Shown here piece after piece: positions 7,124 through 18,227 of a stretch of DNA of 64,000 bases (position 1 is its first letter; every line of letters begins with the position of its first letter). The DNA lies in the NCBI GenBank assembly GCA_046329235.1, contig JAXLVA010000001.1:3334355-3398354 (forward strand). The letters are read 5' to 3'. Below the pieces are notes generated by a model. That model ran no database searches and was not told where the DNA came from. It saw nothing but the letters and a program-made list of their open reading frames with translations. The position numbers and the translations under genes were made by a program. Origin of the DNA: JALONH01 sp046329235. GTDB taxonomy: Bacteria > Bacteroidota > Bacteroidia > Cytophagales > Cytophagaceae.

Positions 7124-9412
7124 ATGACAAAGCAAACTAAAACTGTACTTATTATGTGGACACTGTTTGTAGGTATTATCTACAATACATTGTTATTCTC
7201 TGCATTGATACGTATTAATTATTTAGGGGTATTTGGCAGTATGCCGGACTTGGAAATGATGGAAAACCCTAAAAACAATTTAGCTTCAGAAGTATACTCT
7301 TCCGATGGTGTTTTCATGGGCAAATACTTTAGAGAAAATCGAAGTCCTGTTAAGTATACAGAGATATCTCCTAATGTGGTTAATGCTTTAGTTGTTACAG
7401 AAGATTTACGCTTTGAAGAACATTCCGGCATTGATTTAAAGGCATCGTTCGCTATCCTATGGTATTTGGCAAAAGGAGATCAAAGAGGGTCTTCAACTTT
7501 AACTCAACAGTTAGCAAAGAATTTATATAAAACTCGTCGTACGGGAAGCAAAGGCATTTTAGGATACATCCCGGTTGTTAATACTATAGTAGCTAAAATT
7601 AAAGAATGGGAATTGGCCATTGCTTTAGAGAGTAAATACACTAAAAAAGAAATCATCACTTTGTATTTAAACACAGTAGATTTTGGCAGTATGGCTTTTG
7701 GTATCAAAGTAGCCTCTCAAACATTTTTTAACAAAAGTCAAGATTCACTTTCTGTTCCTCAAGCAGCAACATTGATAGGTTTATTAAAAGCCCCTACATG
7801 GTATAGTCCTGTTTACCATCCAGACAATAGTATTCGTAGAAGAAATACTGTTATGGAATTGATGCGTGATAACAAATACATCACAGACGCCGAATATAAA
7901 TCCTTCAAAACTCAACCCTTAAAGTTAGACTATGAAGTAGAAAAAAACACCGATGGTATTGCCGGATATTTCAGAACGATATTAAGTAAGCATTTACAGG
8001 AGTGGTGTAAAAAGAATGGATATGATTTGTATTCGGATGGTTTGAAAATCTACACCACCATTGATTACAAAATGCAGCTTTATGCAGAGGAAGCCATGCG
8101 TGAGCATATGAGTGACTTGCAACGTCGCTTCAATCAGTATTGGGATAAAGAAGAACCGTGGAGATATAAAAACAAAGAAGTAATTCCCAACTTTATTGAA
8201 GATGCTGCTAAACGTACAGATCGCTATAAAAGTTTAGTTGAATATTATGGGGAAGGAAATGATTCGGTCAAAATTGTAATGAATACCAAAGTCCCCATGC
8301 AAATATTTTCATGGAACGGGCCTATTGATACGATGATGAGCCCTATGGATTCTATTCGTTACTATAAACATTTCCTGCATACCGGGTTTATGACCATGGA
8401 ACCTCAAACGGGTTATATTAAAACTTGGGTCGGAGGTATAGATTTTAAATTCTTCAAATACGATCACGTACAGCAAAGTAACCGTCAACCGGGATCCGCC
8501 TTTAAGCCATTCGTATATTCTGCCGCAGTATCTAATGGTATTGCTCCTTGTACTTTAATACCGGATGCTCCTATAACATTCGAATATGATGAGGATGGTA
8601 AGCATATCATTTGGACTCCAAAGAATGCAGATTGGGTTTATTCTTATGATTCATTAAATCTTCGTCAAGCGATGGCTCGCTCCATTAATACCGTTGCGGC
8701 GCGATTAATGAAGATGGTAGGTCCTGATAAAGTAGCAGAGCATGCACATCAGTTAGGAATTAAAAGTAAATTAAATCCGGTGCCTTCATTGTGTTTAGGA
8801 TCGAGTGATGTAAATGTATATGAAATGGTTGGTGCTTATGGAACGTTTGTCAATAAAGGCATTTGGACGGAACCAATCTTCATAGAACGTATTGAAGACC
8901 ACAATGGTAATGTTCTATATACCACGATTCCCAACACTAAGGCTGTATTAACAGAAGATCAAGCTGCGGTGATGGTGAATTTGTTAAAAGGTGGAACAGA
9001 GGAAAGAGGTGGAACTTCTCAGGCTTTATTCCAATATGATATTTTTAGAGGAAATGAAATTGGTGGTAAAACGGGAACTACATCCAATTACTCGGATGGA
9101 TGGTTTATGGGTGTAACTACAAAATTAGTTGGTGGAGTATGGGTAGGAGGAGAAGATCGATGTATCCATTTTAAAAATTCAGCCACGGGGGAGGGGTCTA
9201 AAGTAGCATTACCTATTTTTGGCAAGTTTTTGGAAAAGGTATATGCTGATCCGGAACTTAAAGATATGAAGAGCGGGTACTTTAAAATGCCCTCTAAAAT
9301 GTCCATTAATATCCACTGTCCTGTTCGGGCTGTTAAAGATAGAATGGATAGTCTATCACTGATTGAAAATGACTCATTAGCACCCATAATTGAAGAGGAA
9401 GATATTTATTAA
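7124..9412 (+). CDS. Class A penicillin-binding protein (PBP1A type)
   Basis: This bifunctional peptidoglycan synthase polymerises glycan strands and cross-links peptides in the periplasm. A single N-terminal membrane helix (about residues 8-30) is followed by a GT51 glycosyltransferase domain with catalytic Glu93 in the EDLRFEEHSGID motif and GSSTLTQQLAKN. The transpeptidase domain has the SxxK serine Ser458 (PGSAFKP), a SIN motif (RSINTVAARL) and Lys649 in GGKTGTTSNYSD. At 762 residues it is full length. The preceding FtsB-like gene fits a cell-wall/division neighbourhood. Confidence 0.95.
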   Translation: MTKQTKTVLIMWTLFVGIIYNTLLFSALIRINYLGVFGSMPDLEMMENPKNNLASEVYSSDGVFMGKYFRENRSPVKYTEISPNVVNALVVTEDLRFEEHSGIDLKASFAILWYLAKGDQRGSSTLTQQLAKNLYKTRRTGSKGILGYIPVVNTIVAKIKEWELAIALESKYTKKEIITLYLNTVDFGSMAFGIKVASQTFFNKSQDSLSVPQAATLIGLLKAPTWYSPVYHPDNSIRRRNTVMELMRDNKYITDAEYKSFKTQPLKLDYEVEKNTDGIAGYFRTILSKHLQEWCKKNGYDLYSDGLKIYTTIDYKMQLYAEEAMREHMSDLQRRFNQYWDKEEPWRYKNKEVIPNFIEDAAKRTDRYKSLVEYYGEGNDSVKIVMNTKVPMQIFSWNGPIDTMMSPMDSIRYYKHFLHTGFMTMEPQTGYIKTWVGGIDFKFFKYDHVQQSNRQPGSAFKPFVYSAAVSNGIAPCTLIPDAPITFEYDEDGKHIIWTPKNADWVYSYDSLNLRQAMARSINTVAARLMKMVGPDKVAEHAHQLGIKSKLNPVPSLCLGSSDVNVYEMVGAYGTFVNKGIWTEPIFIERIEDHNGNVLYTTIPNTKAVLTEDQAAVMVNLLKGGTEERGGTSQALFQYDIFRGNEIGGKTGTTSNYSDGWFMGVTTKLVGGVWVGGEDRCIHFKNSATGEGSKVALPIFGKFLEKVYADPELKDMKSGYFKMPSKMSINIHCPVRAVKDRMDSLSLIENDSLAPIIEEEDIY

Positions 9413-9559
9413 TTCTCGAAGAATTAATAGAACTTTTTTATCCTTTTATCGTAAAAAACATGGCGGTAATTCCTCTTTTGTTATACAAAATATTGAATAG
9501 TTGCAATTTCAGAAGTATTGCATTCCCTCATTTTAATTAAAATAACACTATAACTATAT

Positions 9560-12500
9560 ATGAACAGAACGATTACATCCGGTTTCGTTTCAGCACTAAT
9601 TCTTTGTTTTGTTAGTCTTTATTCCATGGCTCAGGTATGTCCTATCGCACCTGCAACTAACTTAGTTACCAATGGTAATTTTGAAAGTGGTTGTGCCGGT
9701 ATAGGGAGTGATTACCAATATAACGGAAATTGTGATGCAGGATCATTATTACCTAGCCAATGGACGGTGACGTCTAATGCTCAAGCACGAAATGGATACT
9801 ATCGAACGCCTCAGACACAAATTCCGGGTGAACCGGCTCCGGGTGTCAATCAGTTCATGATTGTGGATGCGGATGATGTTGTAGGTAAAGATGCATGGAG
9901 AACAACGGTTAACGTAACTAGTGGTGTCACTTATTACTTCTCTGCATGGTTTTCTAATTTACATGAAAGTTTTGATAACCCTCCTCGATTAAGATTCTCT
10001 ATAAATAATGTTCAACAAGGTGTTGTCATAGCTACTCCTAATAATACACATGATTGGAAACAGTTTTATACTGTTTGGACTGCTAATATCACAGGAACTA
10101 TTACTATTCGTATTGAGAATATTGCATTAGGTGCACAAGGTAATGATTTAGGTTTGGACGGTATTAGTTTCTCTACCTCCTGTGGTGATGTAAAAGATCC
10201 TTCTTTAATAGGAGAAGATAGCAAATTACCATCCGTTATTTCTATTTGTGATAATGGAGGTTCTGTAACCTTAGATCCTCAATTACCTTCTACCGGTTAT
10301 ACTTATCAATGGAAAAAAGATCCGGATTTAAATACCGTATTGAGTACATCTGCTACTTATACTACTTCTACCCCCGGTAGATATTATCTATGTTATGAGT
10401 ATTATGTAGGCTGCCCTAGAACAGATACTGTAGATGTTGTAACTAGTTTTAATCTTGACTTAGGTCCGGATATTAATTTATGTTCACCTAACATTGCTAC
10501 TATTCGTTCCGGTATGTTAGTGCCTCCGGCTACTATCAAATGGTATAAAGACAATGTGTTGTTACCTTATGAAGTAAGTGCTGATTTAACGGTTAACGAA
10601 CCGGGCACTTATAAGATTGAAGTATCGGCTCCTAATTGTGGTACTGTAACAGATGAAGTCATTGTAACATCAAGTGGAGCTGTTCCTATTAATGCTACGT
10701 ACTGTACTGTTCCTGCTTCTCTTACTTTAAGAGTAAGTCCTGCTAATAGTGGTAAGTATAAATGGTGGAATGATCCTACTTCCACGGATCCAAGTAATTT
10801 AGTCCAAAGAGGTGGGGATTCTTATACCTTCACTGCTACGGCTAATGGTGGATATACTTTCTATGTGGAAGATACAGCTTCTTTCGCTGGCACTGTGGGA
10901 CCTGCTACAACGTTCTCTTCCGGAGGCACAGGTTATGATAAAGCAGATTTATTTACAGTCATTTCAGTTAATACTTCGGTAACGATTACAAGTCTTAAAG
11001 TTGATTTAAGATCTTATTATAACGGAAGTGCACAAACAGCTAATATTTCATTTGCACTATACCAATCTGATAAAACTACGTTAATTACAACCATTAATGC
11101 TGATCCATTAAACTTAGCAAGTGGTTATGCTAATGGATTATATACTTTAAACTTTACCAATACGCCTTTTACTATCACTCCGGCAATGGGGTCGCAAGTT
11201 TATATTAAAGTTATAAAAGGAGGTTCATTTAATGGCTATATTGAATCTTATACAGGTTCCGGTGCTAATCCCGCTTATCCTTATAATGCTACACCATCCA
11301 ATGCTATGCAAATCATTGGTGCGGTAGATGGTGGTGCTTTACAAACCAACATCTATGGTCGTATGTTCGATATTCAATTTATGGCAGGTAGCGGTTGTGA
11401 TCGTATTCCGGTTAGAGCAATAGATGATTGTCCTCCTATAGTTTGTTCTGCAGTAGCTCCTACATCTGCTACTGCCGATTCTACCTTAATATGTGAGGGT
11501 ACCGTAACCGATATTGAATTAACCGCTGTAGGTGGAAGTGGAGATAACGTTGCTTGGTATACAGGTTTGTGTGGTGGTACAAAAGTAGGGGATGGAGCAA
11601 TGTTGACTGTTCCTGCTCCAACGGTAACAACAACTTACTATGCACGTTGGGAAACTACTACTTGTAATTCCTCTTGCGCATCTGTTACCGTAACAGTTAC
11701 ACCTAAAATAATCGCATTAGTTACAGATACTATAAAGTTGTGTAACGATTTGTCTACTCCTATAGTTGGTAATAATCCGGCACCAGGTACAGCTCAATGG
11801 AGCGTTTATCAAGGAACATTAAGTGTCAACGATGTAAATGCTGTATCTACAGAAGCATTTAATATTGAGAAAGGTATTAGTAAAGTAGTTTACACGATCA
11901 ACGTAGGCTTCTGTACTTCTACAGATACCATCACGATTGTACGTGATACGATGCAAACATTTAGTGTGATTTCCGGCCCTTCATTAGATACCTGTGCTAA
12001 TACAGGGAATTTAGTCTACGACGCTATTCCTGATTTTAGTACAGCAAGAGATTATACTTGGGAAGTGACAGGTACAGTTACTGCATCTCCGATGACGGGT
12101 GTATCTACTACTGTTAATAATGGCGCTAATGGAGGTAAGTTGATATTAGTTCAAACTTCCGGTTCTTGTTTACACAGAGATACATTGACTTTGACCATTA
12201 GTGCACCAATAGCAGCACCAAATGCAGGTCCTGACCAGTCTATATGTATTGATCAAACTACGATGGCAGCGACTGCTATTACTGTTGGTAGTGGTGAATG
12301 GACAGTTAAATCGGGTTCCGGAACCATTACCAACCCAACTAGTCCAACTACAACAATTACAGGATTAGGACAAGGAACAAATGAGTTTACTTGGACAGTG
12401 AATGGTTGTGGTGGTCCGTTGAGTGAGGATGTGATTGTTGAAGTAGGTACATCTGCTATTTCTGTATCCATTACGGTGCCTTCAGATACGTTGTGTTTCA

Positions 12501-12997
12501 ATACTGCTAGAACATTAGTAGCAGTAGTAACAGGAGGTAGTGGTAATTATGAATTTGTATGGAATGCATCGGATAACTCCATGGTGAATGTTAAAACATC
12601 TACCGGTACTATTACGGTGAATCCTAATAGTAAAGAAATTATCTATACTGTAGTAGTAAATGATTTAACCAATGTGGGATGTAGTTCCAATGTTGCAACC
12701 GGAACACTACATGCAGTTAGTAAACAAAAATTAGAGTTTAATAACTTGTTAACTCCGGGCGGAGATGGTTTAAATGATCGATTCATAGCTATGGACAAGT
12801 TAAACAACTTGAAATTACTACCTGGTTCTACATTAGAAGTGTATAACAGATGGGGAGATCGAGTATTCACTTCTGAAAATTATAATAACCAATGGACACC
12901 GGACAATGTATCAGACGGAGTCTACTACTATCATTTCAAGAGTGGTTGTGGTGGAGATAGCTACAAAGGATGGATTCACATTGTGAATGAAAAATAA
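9560..12997 (+). CDS. Large secreted surface protein with T9SS type B C-terminal domain
   Basis: The 1145-residue protein has a signal peptide ending near residue 24 (SLYSMAQ). A beta-sandwich-like region about residues 30-210 (TNLVTNGNFESG) resembles carbohydrate-binding modules. Several Ig-like beta repeats follow (for example TYQWKKDPDLNT and VAWYTGLCGGTK). From about residue 1060 comes a gliding-motility-associated C-terminal domain: NNLLTPGGDGLNDRF, YNRWGDRVF, SDGVYYYHF and a final KGWIHIV. This is a type B sorting signal for the type IX secretion system, so export to the cell surface or medium is expected. It may be an adhesin; no catalytic motif was seen. The gene is closed by a bidirectional terminator shared with the convergent neighbour. 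Confidence 0.9.
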   Translation: MNRTITSGFVSALILCFVSLYSMAQVCPIAPATNLVTNGNFESGCAGIGSDYQYNGNCDAGSLLPSQWTVTSNAQARNGYYRTPQTQIPGEPAPGVNQFMIVDADDVVGKDAWRTTVNVTSGVTYYFSAWFSNLHESFDNPPRLRFSINNVQQGVVIATPNNTHDWKQFYTVWTANITGTITIRIENIALGAQGNDLGLDGISFSTSCGDVKDPSLIGEDSKLPSVISICDNGGSVTLDPQLPSTGYTYQWKKDPDLNTVLSTSATYTTSTPGRYYLCYEYYVGCPRTDTVDVVTSFNLDLGPDINLCSPNIATIRSGMLVPPATIKWYKDNVLLPYEVSADLTVNEPGTYKIEVSAPNCGTVTDEVIVTSSGAVPINATYCTVPASLTLRVSPANSGKYKWWNDPTSTDPSNLVQRGGDSYTFTATANGGYTFYVEDTASFAGTVGPATTFSSGGTGYDKADLFTVISVNTSVTITSLKVDLRSYYNGSAQTANISFALYQSDKTTLITTINADPLNLASGYANGLYTLNFTNTPFTITPAMGSQVYIKVIKGGSFNGYIESYTGSGANPAYPYNATPSNAMQIIGAVDGGALQTNIYGRMFDIQFMAGSGCDRIPVRAIDDCPPIVCSAVAPTSATADSTLICEGTVTDIELTAVGGSGDNVAWYTGLCGGTKVGDGAMLTVPAPTVTTTYYARWETTTCNSSCASVTVTVTPKIIALVTDTIKLCNDLSTPIVGNNPAPGTAQWSVYQGTLSVNDVNAVSTEAFNIEKGISKVVYTINVGFCTSTDTITIVRDTMQTFSVISGPSLDTCANTGNLVYDAIPDFSTARDYTWEVTGTVTASPMTGVSTTVNNGANGGKLILVQTSGSCLHRDTLTLTISAPIAAPNAGPDQSICIDQTTMAATAITVGSGEWTVKSGSGTITNPTSPTTTITGLGQGTNEFTWTVNGCGGPLSEDVIVEVGTSAISVSITVPSDTLCFNTARTLVAVVTGGSGNYEFVWNASDNSMVNVKTSTGTITVNPNSKEIIYTVVVNDLTNVGCSSNVATGTLHAVSKQKLEFNNLLTPGGDGLNDRFIAMDKLNNLKLLPGSTLEVYNRWGDRVFTSENYNNQWTPDNVSDGVYYYHFKSGCGGDSYKGWIHIVNEK

Positions 12998-13016
12998 TTC
13001 ATATTAAAACAATCAT

Positions 13017-13050
13017 AAAAAAAGCGCTGTGTAAACACAGCGCTTTTTTT
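13017..13050. terminator. Bidirectional terminator between convergent genes
   Basis: A GC-rich 8-bp core stem (GCGCTGTG with CACAGCGC) is extended by seven A-T pairs on the outside and has a four-base loop. The A-tract on one side and the T-tract on the other make it work in both directions, ending the T9SS protein gene on + and the 1662-residue gene on -. Confidence 0.92.
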
Positions 13051-13055
13051 ATGAT

Positions 13056-16000
13056 TTAAATATTTTTTCTAAAGTCGGCATTGAAACCTACTTCCCATGC
13101 TAGAATTTTTATATGTCCCCAAGCTTGCCCATAAAGGTTGGCAGGCTTGGGATTAATAGTAGCTATTCCGGCAATTCCTACTTCGATGTCTAATAATGTA
13201 AATTCACCACTTTTAAGTTTAGTTTCATAATATACATATATGTTTATCCAAGCTCGAGCTTGAACACCCAATTGATCAAATCTAAATCGTGGGCTATGTT
13301 GAAAAACAATCCAGGCCATAGCTTCTACTCCCGCATCTATTCCTATACCTGCTTCAAGGACGCCTATATCAATACCGGCTCTTGCATTTAAATAGTAACC
13401 TACTCCTCCTCCAATTTCAGCTTGAACTTGATCAACCATAATCCAGCCCATCACTCCGAAAGTATTACATGCTGGAATAAATTGATTTGGATTTTCACGT
13501 TCACCAAAATGAACTTTCCAGACACCAGGTTTAGTTTCTACAAGTAAAAAACCATGCCCACAAACGGTCCCCGGTTTTTCTACAGCAACATCAGCACTTC
13601 CCAAAAAGTGGTCGTCAGCTGAATTGTAATAAAGTCTTAACGTGCCCCTAAATACCGCGTTAGGGTCTGGCGTGTTGATAGCTACTGTTTGGCTTAGACC
13701 TTGAACATTGCCATTCAGTTCAATCGTATAATTATGATCCGTATCAATGGTATATTCTGTTTCAACTTGTATTCTTATATTTTTACCTCTTGTATTTACA
13801 TCATAAAGAACTAAATTCAGATATGCGCCATAAGACATGGCTTCATCAGGAACAATATCAGTTCCTTGATCAATTTCACGCATACCTTTGTAAACTCTGC
13901 CTTTCCCACCTACTAATTGAACAGGCCCAATATTAACAGGATTATTAAAGGCTTTTACTTCTCTACTCAAAGCACCACCCATGGTACTATCGGCACTACC
14001 TGAGCTTACTTGACAAAACCAAAACTCATGTTCATTTTTCTTGCCACTCATAAATGCCGCAGCAATACTAAATGGTTTAGGTTTATGTATGGTTATATCA
14101 AAAGCTCCTCTCCATGCTTTTCCGTATATACTATCTTTGATAGGTTTTAATTGCCCATTGAAACTGACAAATTTGGTGTTAACAGCAATGTTTGTTGGAT
14201 CAACAGTTATTATTTGATCTACTCGTCCTGAACTGATTTTTTGTCCTATATTATTAAAGTCCATTTGGACAGCAGGTGGAGCTATGGCGTTTAATCCTGG
14301 GGTACTTGAAAATGCTTGGCTCACTAATAAGTTAGCTTGTTGACTCGCTATTCTAGAAACGGTATTAGCTATAACCGCTTGTCCTTGTTGTACAATGCCT
14401 CCTGTTAATCTTGATGCTACTCTACCTAAGTCTATTTCACTTATCGTTTGCATAGCTGTATTGTACATTACTTCAGCTATTCTATGAGGATGGAAATAGT
14501 TTAATACTTCATTCCCACTTTCAATTAATCTTTCCGGGATACCTTTTACGATGGGTTCAATGATATATTCAGCTTGATAATTCCCATATAGTAAACTATC
14601 AACTACCGGAATGAATGCATTTTTGAGATAGGCATTCGTGCTGTCATAAATGATAGCATGGATAAGTTCTTGAGTAGGTTGTTTGATATTATCATTTACA
14701 GAAGTTACAAGACTATTGTATATTTCATTGGTAAGTTCAGAGGAGATGGTATCTGCAATAACAGATATAGACTGTCTTAGAATAGATTCTTCGGCTGATA
14801 CATTACGTACAATTAAGCCTACTAAGTCGTACATGACACTGTCTATTACCTTTTTAATCGAGGGTTTTATCGCAATTAATGAACTGTCAATTTTATTGCC
14901 AATCTTATAATTTAAGGTGTCAGAGAATTTCTTTAAAGGTTGTGTTAATGCACCTACAGCCAGTGTGATAAGTTCTGTAGTAAATTCTTGTAATACCTCA
15001 AATTCTTTGTCGTTTAATTGAGCTCTTATCCCTCTATATTGAGGTTCGTTATTTGTAGAGCCAGCACCTAGTGAATCAATATCAATTAAAACGGTATTGC
15101 CATATTGATATAGAGAGGAAAGACCATTAGGGTCAATATTTTGTTGTACAGCTTGGGTGCTATTTTGAATTTCTAGTTGTAATCTATTAGAAATAATTTC
15201 TTCTTGTTGTTCTACAGATAAGTTGTTCCAATCGTTAGCCGTTCCGGATGATGTGGATGAATTAATTTGGTAAGAGCTTACATCTGCTTCAACCGGAATT
15301 AATCGGTTAGGTTGTAAACTATAGGTGTTAATAATGGGTGCTCCATTACTTCCACTTATGTCTTCATTAATTCTTACTGTTCCTGAAAATCCTATGGCAT
15401 AATATCCGGCACCTCTACCGGCGCCAATCGTCATTACTTCATAAGGGTAATCGGCAATATTTCCAATTAAAGATGATTCTAGTAGACGACTACCATTCTT
15501 TTGATAAAAGCCTATATGATAATCTCCCCAAGCTTTGAATCCTGTAATACCTGTAGATTGAATAGAGGCATAAGGCCAATCAATGTCCATGGTAACAGCA
15601 AGTCTTTCTAAGTCTTCGAAAACCGCAGAGAGGATTTTAAAGTTAAGTTTCTCTGTTTGTTTATTAGGTTGATAGGTGAACGTTACATTGTCAATATTGG
15701 TTAAGTAACCACTGTATAGACCGTTGGAATTGAAAGGTGCATAAAAATTGTAGTAGTTGTCTTCACTAATAAACGGGATTTTCATTTTCCCCTTCAGACC
15801 ACTTGGGTTTAATATGTTGGCGGTGATGTCAATATTAAATTCCGTAATCAAAGAAGGGAAGGTGTTGAACGTAGTATTTAATCCTTGAAATGCATATTTA
15901 TACTGAAAGGTATGACCTCTGGAATCTATGTAAGCTATAGAACTATCCGTAGGAGTTGGTTGAAATGGTATACTCGTTTTTTGAATAAAAGTTAATTGAC

Positions 16001-18044
16001 CTAAGTTGTCAATAGAAGGTTGGAAGATAATGTTACTGCGTATAAAATAAACGCCCATCCAATCCGGCTGTTCAGAGAGTTTATAGGGAGACTGAAGAGT
16101 ACTAAAATCAAACCAATATTCTTGAGGATTTAATTGTAATTTAAAATTAGTGATCGCCTGCATATCCATTATAGGAGTGATACCACTATTGCCAAAGTAA
16201 TACAACTGCGAAGCATCTTTAAATGGCAGTTTTACTATTCGATGTGTTTCAGATGCAGAATAAATTTTGTTAGAACAAAATAAATCTCCATGCATGAATA
16301 AACGATATTCATTTTCAGAGACGGAAAAAAAGGAGTAAGCAGCAAAATGGATTTCGTATTGGAATGGATTTAATAAAGTGTAGGATTGATTCTCAATAAA
16401 AGTAAAATCACCTATCACTTTAAGTAAATTATAATCCACCCACTGGGTCGTACTACGAACTTTAGGTAACGCATTAGATAAAGTAGCATGAGGGAAATTC
16501 CATGTACAAAAACCATAAATGCGTAATCCTTCTTTTTGAATTTTTATTTTTCTTGGGTGAAAATAAGCGGTATTGTTTTCTTTTAGATTGGGATCAAGTG
16601 CTATGTTGGTCGTGTCTTTTAAATCATGTATCACCTCACCACTTTCAAGTACCCAATTCCCCGCTACTACTTTTAAATATAAATGTTCAAAGGAGATATT
16701 TTCAGTAACACCATTGGCTAAGTTAATAGAACCTTTACCGGAAAGGTTTTGAATATCACTCGTACTCGTTTCTGTTACTTTGATGTAATGTAGGTTGGCA
16801 TAAAAGCCATTTAATAAAGGAGGGCCATTTAAAATATAATAAGGACTTACGGCAGTTAATTGGTTCCCGGTATAGGATTCAATCCACCAAACATAGTTAG
16901 TATTGGCTTCCGGACGCACGGGCAAGGTATAGTCAAATTTACCAGTAGGTAACGTAGATGGAAATGTTTGGCTAAAATAGGTATCATTAGAAAAAGCCGC
17001 ATCAGCAGGAGACTGACCGTTTTCTAGCACTTTCATTTGTATGACATACGAGACGGACTGACCATTTAAAATGTTAGAAGGTGCATTCCAAGAAAACAGA
17101 GGCGGTTGTCCGGGTAGGTAGGTGGAATTTGACAAGGGAGAGTTGATACTTATGGTGCCACCTTCAGGATATCCATAATAGAAGGAGCACACTTCTGAGT
17201 ATCCGTTGTTTTTTAACTCTATATCTTCTGTGTCAAACTTGCTTTGAATTCGATAGACATATCTTTTACCTAATGTTAATGGCGGTTCATTAATAGAGTA
17301 AAGTAAAGTAGTATGTTTTTGCCAGGGGGATGTATAAATTAATTGTGCCATTCCATTTTGAATAGCATAAGCAGGTGCTGTGGTTGGATTATTGATTTCA
17401 TATAATGTAAGCTGATAAGACAAATCTGTTGTTTGTAAACCGCTATAGCTTTGTACCGGGCTCCAAGAGAAAAAGATTTGTTGGATGTTTTGATAGGCAA
17501 CTACTTCATCACAACGTGGGGTAAGAGTGATAGGCACGTTAGGTAATTGCATGGACAAGAAGGAACAAGAATTGTTGGACAATACTTTTCCTGTTTTATA
17601 ATCTAGCACTTCTACACAAAAAGTATAGTATCCTTCAGGGAATCTATTGTTAGTAAACACTTGAGATTTATTAATCCCTTCTGCCACGGTGTTGTTCGCA
17701 TTAAAGAAATCAGCGAGTTCTTCGCCGCTTAGGATATTAGGGGCGTCTCTATAAATAATCAGAGGTGTAGGAGGAATGAAATCCGGACGAGTAAAGATTT
17801 TAAAACCGTTACCTGTAACCGTAATACGTAGTCGAGTATCCCAAGTAGGTTCATTCAAATCATTTAAGGTGATGAATACTTGTGTACGTAAAGCAGAATT
17901 GCCTATATAGTCCGATACATTGGTAGTGTAGGGTGGAGAAATAGTGGAAGTAACTTGTAGTGGATAAACAGCAGACTGACTAAAAACAGAAAAAGCCGAA
18001 TAAACACAGAATACTAAAATGGATACAATTCGAATTAAAAACAT
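13056..18044 (-). CDS. Very large exported protein of unknown function (1662 residues)
   Basis: I do not recognise the family with confidence. A signal peptide ends near residue 23 (VFSQS). The N-terminal ~370 residues contain fibronectin-III-like modules (IQQIFFSWSPVQ; PPLFSWNAPSN), the central part is beta-rich, and a helical segment lies about residues 1000-1200. The C-terminal part is glycine-rich and barrel-like (GGGVGYYLNARAGIDIGV) and ends in an aromatic strand (WEVGFNADF). There is no T9SS sorting domain. It diverges from the exported-protein/toxin unit starting at 18228, which suggests a related role at the envelope, for example a surface scaffold. That is inference. Confidence 0.6.
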   Translation of the reverse strand: MFLIRIVSILVFCVYSAFSVFSQSAVYPLQVTSTISPPYTTNVSDYIGNSALRTQVFITLNDLNEPTWDTRLRITVTGNGFKIFTRPDFIPPTPLIIYRDAPNILSGEELADFFNANNTVAEGINKSQVFTNNRFPEGYYTFCVEVLDYKTGKVLSNNSCSFLSMQLPNVPITLTPRCDEVVAYQNIQQIFFSWSPVQSYSGLQTTDLSYQLTLYEINNPTTAPAYAIQNGMAQLIYTSPWQKHTTLLYSINEPPLTLGKRYVYRIQSKFDTEDIELKNNGYSEVCSFYYGYPEGGTISINSPLSNSTYLPGQPPLFSWNAPSNILNGQSVSYVIQMKVLENGQSPADAAFSNDTYFSQTFPSTLPTGKFDYTLPVRPEANTNYVWWIESYTGNQLTAVSPYYILNGPPLLNGFYANLHYIKVTETSTSDIQNLSGKGSINLANGVTENISFEHLYLKVVAGNWVLESGEVIHDLKDTTNIALDPNLKENNTAYFHPRKIKIQKEGLRIYGFCTWNFPHATLSNALPKVRSTTQWVDYNLLKVIGDFTFIENQSYTLLNPFQYEIHFAAYSFFSVSENEYRLFMHGDLFCSNKIYSASETHRIVKLPFKDASQLYYFGNSGITPIMDMQAITNFKLQLNPQEYWFDFSTLQSPYKLSEQPDWMGVYFIRSNIIFQPSIDNLGQLTFIQKTSIPFQPTPTDSSIAYIDSRGHTFQYKYAFQGLNTTFNTFPSLITEFNIDITANILNPSGLKGKMKIPFISEDNYYNFYAPFNSNGLYSGYLTNIDNVTFTYQPNKQTEKLNFKILSAVFEDLERLAVTMDIDWPYASIQSTGITGFKAWGDYHIGFYQKNGSRLLESSLIGNIADYPYEVMTIGAGRGAGYYAIGFSGTVRINEDISGSNGAPIINTYSLQPNRLIPVEADVSSYQINSSTSSGTANDWNNLSVEQQEEIISNRLQLEIQNSTQAVQQNIDPNGLSSLYQYGNTVLIDIDSLGAGSTNNEPQYRGIRAQLNDKEFEVLQEFTTELITLAVGALTQPLKKFSDTLNYKIGNKIDSSLIAIKPSIKKVIDSVMYDLVGLIVRNVSAEESILRQSISVIADTISSELTNEIYNSLVTSVNDNIKQPTQELIHAIIYDSTNAYLKNAFIPVVDSLLYGNYQAEYIIEPIVKGIPERLIESGNEVLNYFHPHRIAEVMYNTAMQTISEIDLGRVASRLTGGIVQQGQAVIANTVSRIASQQANLLVSQAFSSTPGLNAIAPPAVQMDFNNIGQKISSGRVDQIITVDPTNIAVNTKFVSFNGQLKPIKDSIYGKAWRGAFDITIHKPKPFSIAAAFMSGKKNEHEFWFCQVSSGSADSTMGGALSREVKAFNNPVNIGPVQLVGGKGRVYKGMREIDQGTDIVPDEAMSYGAYLNLVLYDVNTRGKNIRIQVETEYTIDTDHNYTIELNGNVQGLSQTVAINTPDPNAVFRGTLRLYYNSADDHFLGSADVAVEKPGTVCGHGFLLVETKPGVWKVHFGERENPNQFIPACNTFGVMGWIMVDQVQAEIGGGVGYYLNARAGIDIGVLEAGIGIDAGVEAMAWIVFQHSPRFRFDQLGVQARAWINIYVYYETKLKSGEFTLLDIEVGIAGIATINPKPANLYGQAWGHIKILAWEVGFNADFRKNI

Positions 18045-18186
18045 AGTAAAGGAATAAAAACGCAGTAGGCTGCTACTTCTTAAGATAGGTAAAATTAATA
18101 AAAGCAGTTACATAGTTCAAGTAAAAAGAAAGAAAATGAGGCTATTGGATATAGAGGTGTAGGTTTTCTTTCTACTGTTTTTTGTT

Positions 18187-18194
18187 TATTTTTG
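18187..18194 (+). promoter_or_regulatory. Bacteroidota -7 element before toxin unit 1
   Basis: TATTTTTG exactly matches TAnnTTTG, 34 bases before the ATG at 18228. The position in the divergent intergenic gap makes it the likely promoter of the three-gene unit 18228-22536. Confidence 0.6.
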
Positions 18195-18227
18195 CTAGAG
18201 ACGCATGTCTTTATCCTGTTTTTTTTC

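Noticed and set aside
14683..14910. 75-codon + strand frame inside the 1662-residue gene
   Set aside because: Shadow frame; the minus-strand gene is continuous with a signal peptide and domain structure.
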